DNA of 64,000 nucleotides from Ifrita kowaldi (lineage: Eukaryota; Chordata; Aves; Passeriformes; Cinclosomatidae). The notes below the pieces were generated by a model. The model was not told the origin of the DNA, did not search any database, and saw only the letters and a list, made by a program, of their open reading frames with translations. Positions 63,801 to 64,000 of the stretch are shown here, in pieces. The stretch is taken from the NCBI GenBank assembly GCA_013398055.1, contig VZRS01001713.1, positions 248,001-312,000 of the forward strand, read 5' to 3'. A program made the translations under genes and the position numbers. How positions within the stretch are numbered: the first letter of the stretch is position 1; every line of letters begins with the position of its first letter.

Positions 63801-64000
63801 CAGAACTGAGTTGGATCCTTTGTCTGGGATACTTGAACTAAGACACATAAAATCATTCCCTCTTTTCTTCCCAGCACACCCTCCCTCTGTCAGGGAGCAG
63901 CAAGGGATGGCCAGCAGCCAAGGGGGATGCCAAGTCCTCCCACTTTTCTTGTCTGTCTGTCCTCACCCCACCAGGCCCCAGCACTGTGACTGGGATTAAG
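57804..64000. other. Mostly unique noncoding DNA, right edge
   Basis: No confirmed gene. A possible terminal exon at 59885-60059 is described in the findings. The longest frame is 123 codons on the minus strand (61334-61705), unrecognised. AT-rich simple sequence lies at 58650-58728 and 60741-60765, and a poly-T run of 13 at 59569-59581. The last 130 bases are GC-richer, and a 79-codon frame from 63760 stays open to the window edge; nothing identifies it as coding. Confidence 0.55.
58650..58728 (+). repeat. A-rich AAAT/AAAC-type simple sequence
   Basis: Irregular repeats of TAAATAAACA-like and ATAAATAACA-like units end in a run of ten or more A. This may be a decayed microsatellite. Confidence 0.7.

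Overview
The window looks like nuclear DNA of a bird. The evidence is several 5'-truncated CR1 retrotransposon copies in both orientations, one degraded endogenous-retrovirus LTR with an internal block I associate with avian genomes, an AT-rich and CpG-poor background, and no compact gene arrangement. There are no operons, ribosome-binding sites, tRNA or rRNA genes, CRISPR arrays or other prokaryotic features. I cannot tell the species or chromosome.

No complete protein-coding gene is visible. Almost all open frames are short, start at arbitrary codons, overlap frames on the other strand and match no family I recognise, which is what chance gives in AT-rich vertebrate DNA. The window therefore reads as a gene desert or the inside of a very large intron.

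Layout: 1-1584 is unique noncoding DNA. 1585-2165 is a minus-strand CR1 with a large internal deletion. 2166-19244 is mostly unique sequence, with a C-rich run near 10.9 kb and a short CR1 tail near 12.66 kb. 19245-19680 is a solo ERV-type LTR on the plus strand. 19681-30339 is unique AT-rich DNA with a small palindrome cluster at 21.85-21.93 kb, a good TATA motif at 25.52 kb and an old CR1/L3-like fragment at 27.5-27.8 kb. 30340-30547 is another minus-strand CR1 piece carrying a (TC)9 microsatellite. 30548-54054 is unique sequence with poly-A runs and an A/C-rich low-complexity block at 47.85-47.97 kb. 54055-54165 is a plus-strand CR1 3' tail. 55996-56070 is a nested hairpin. 57655-57803 is the best candidate coding exon in the window.

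The items most worth checking are the exon-like segment at 57655-57803 (good acceptor, open frame, good donor), a phase-compatible terminal segment at 59885-60059, a symmetric exon-like segment inside the longest open frame (minus strand, 51529-51747), and the hairpin at 55996-56070. None is proven, and I see no clear new biological system here.
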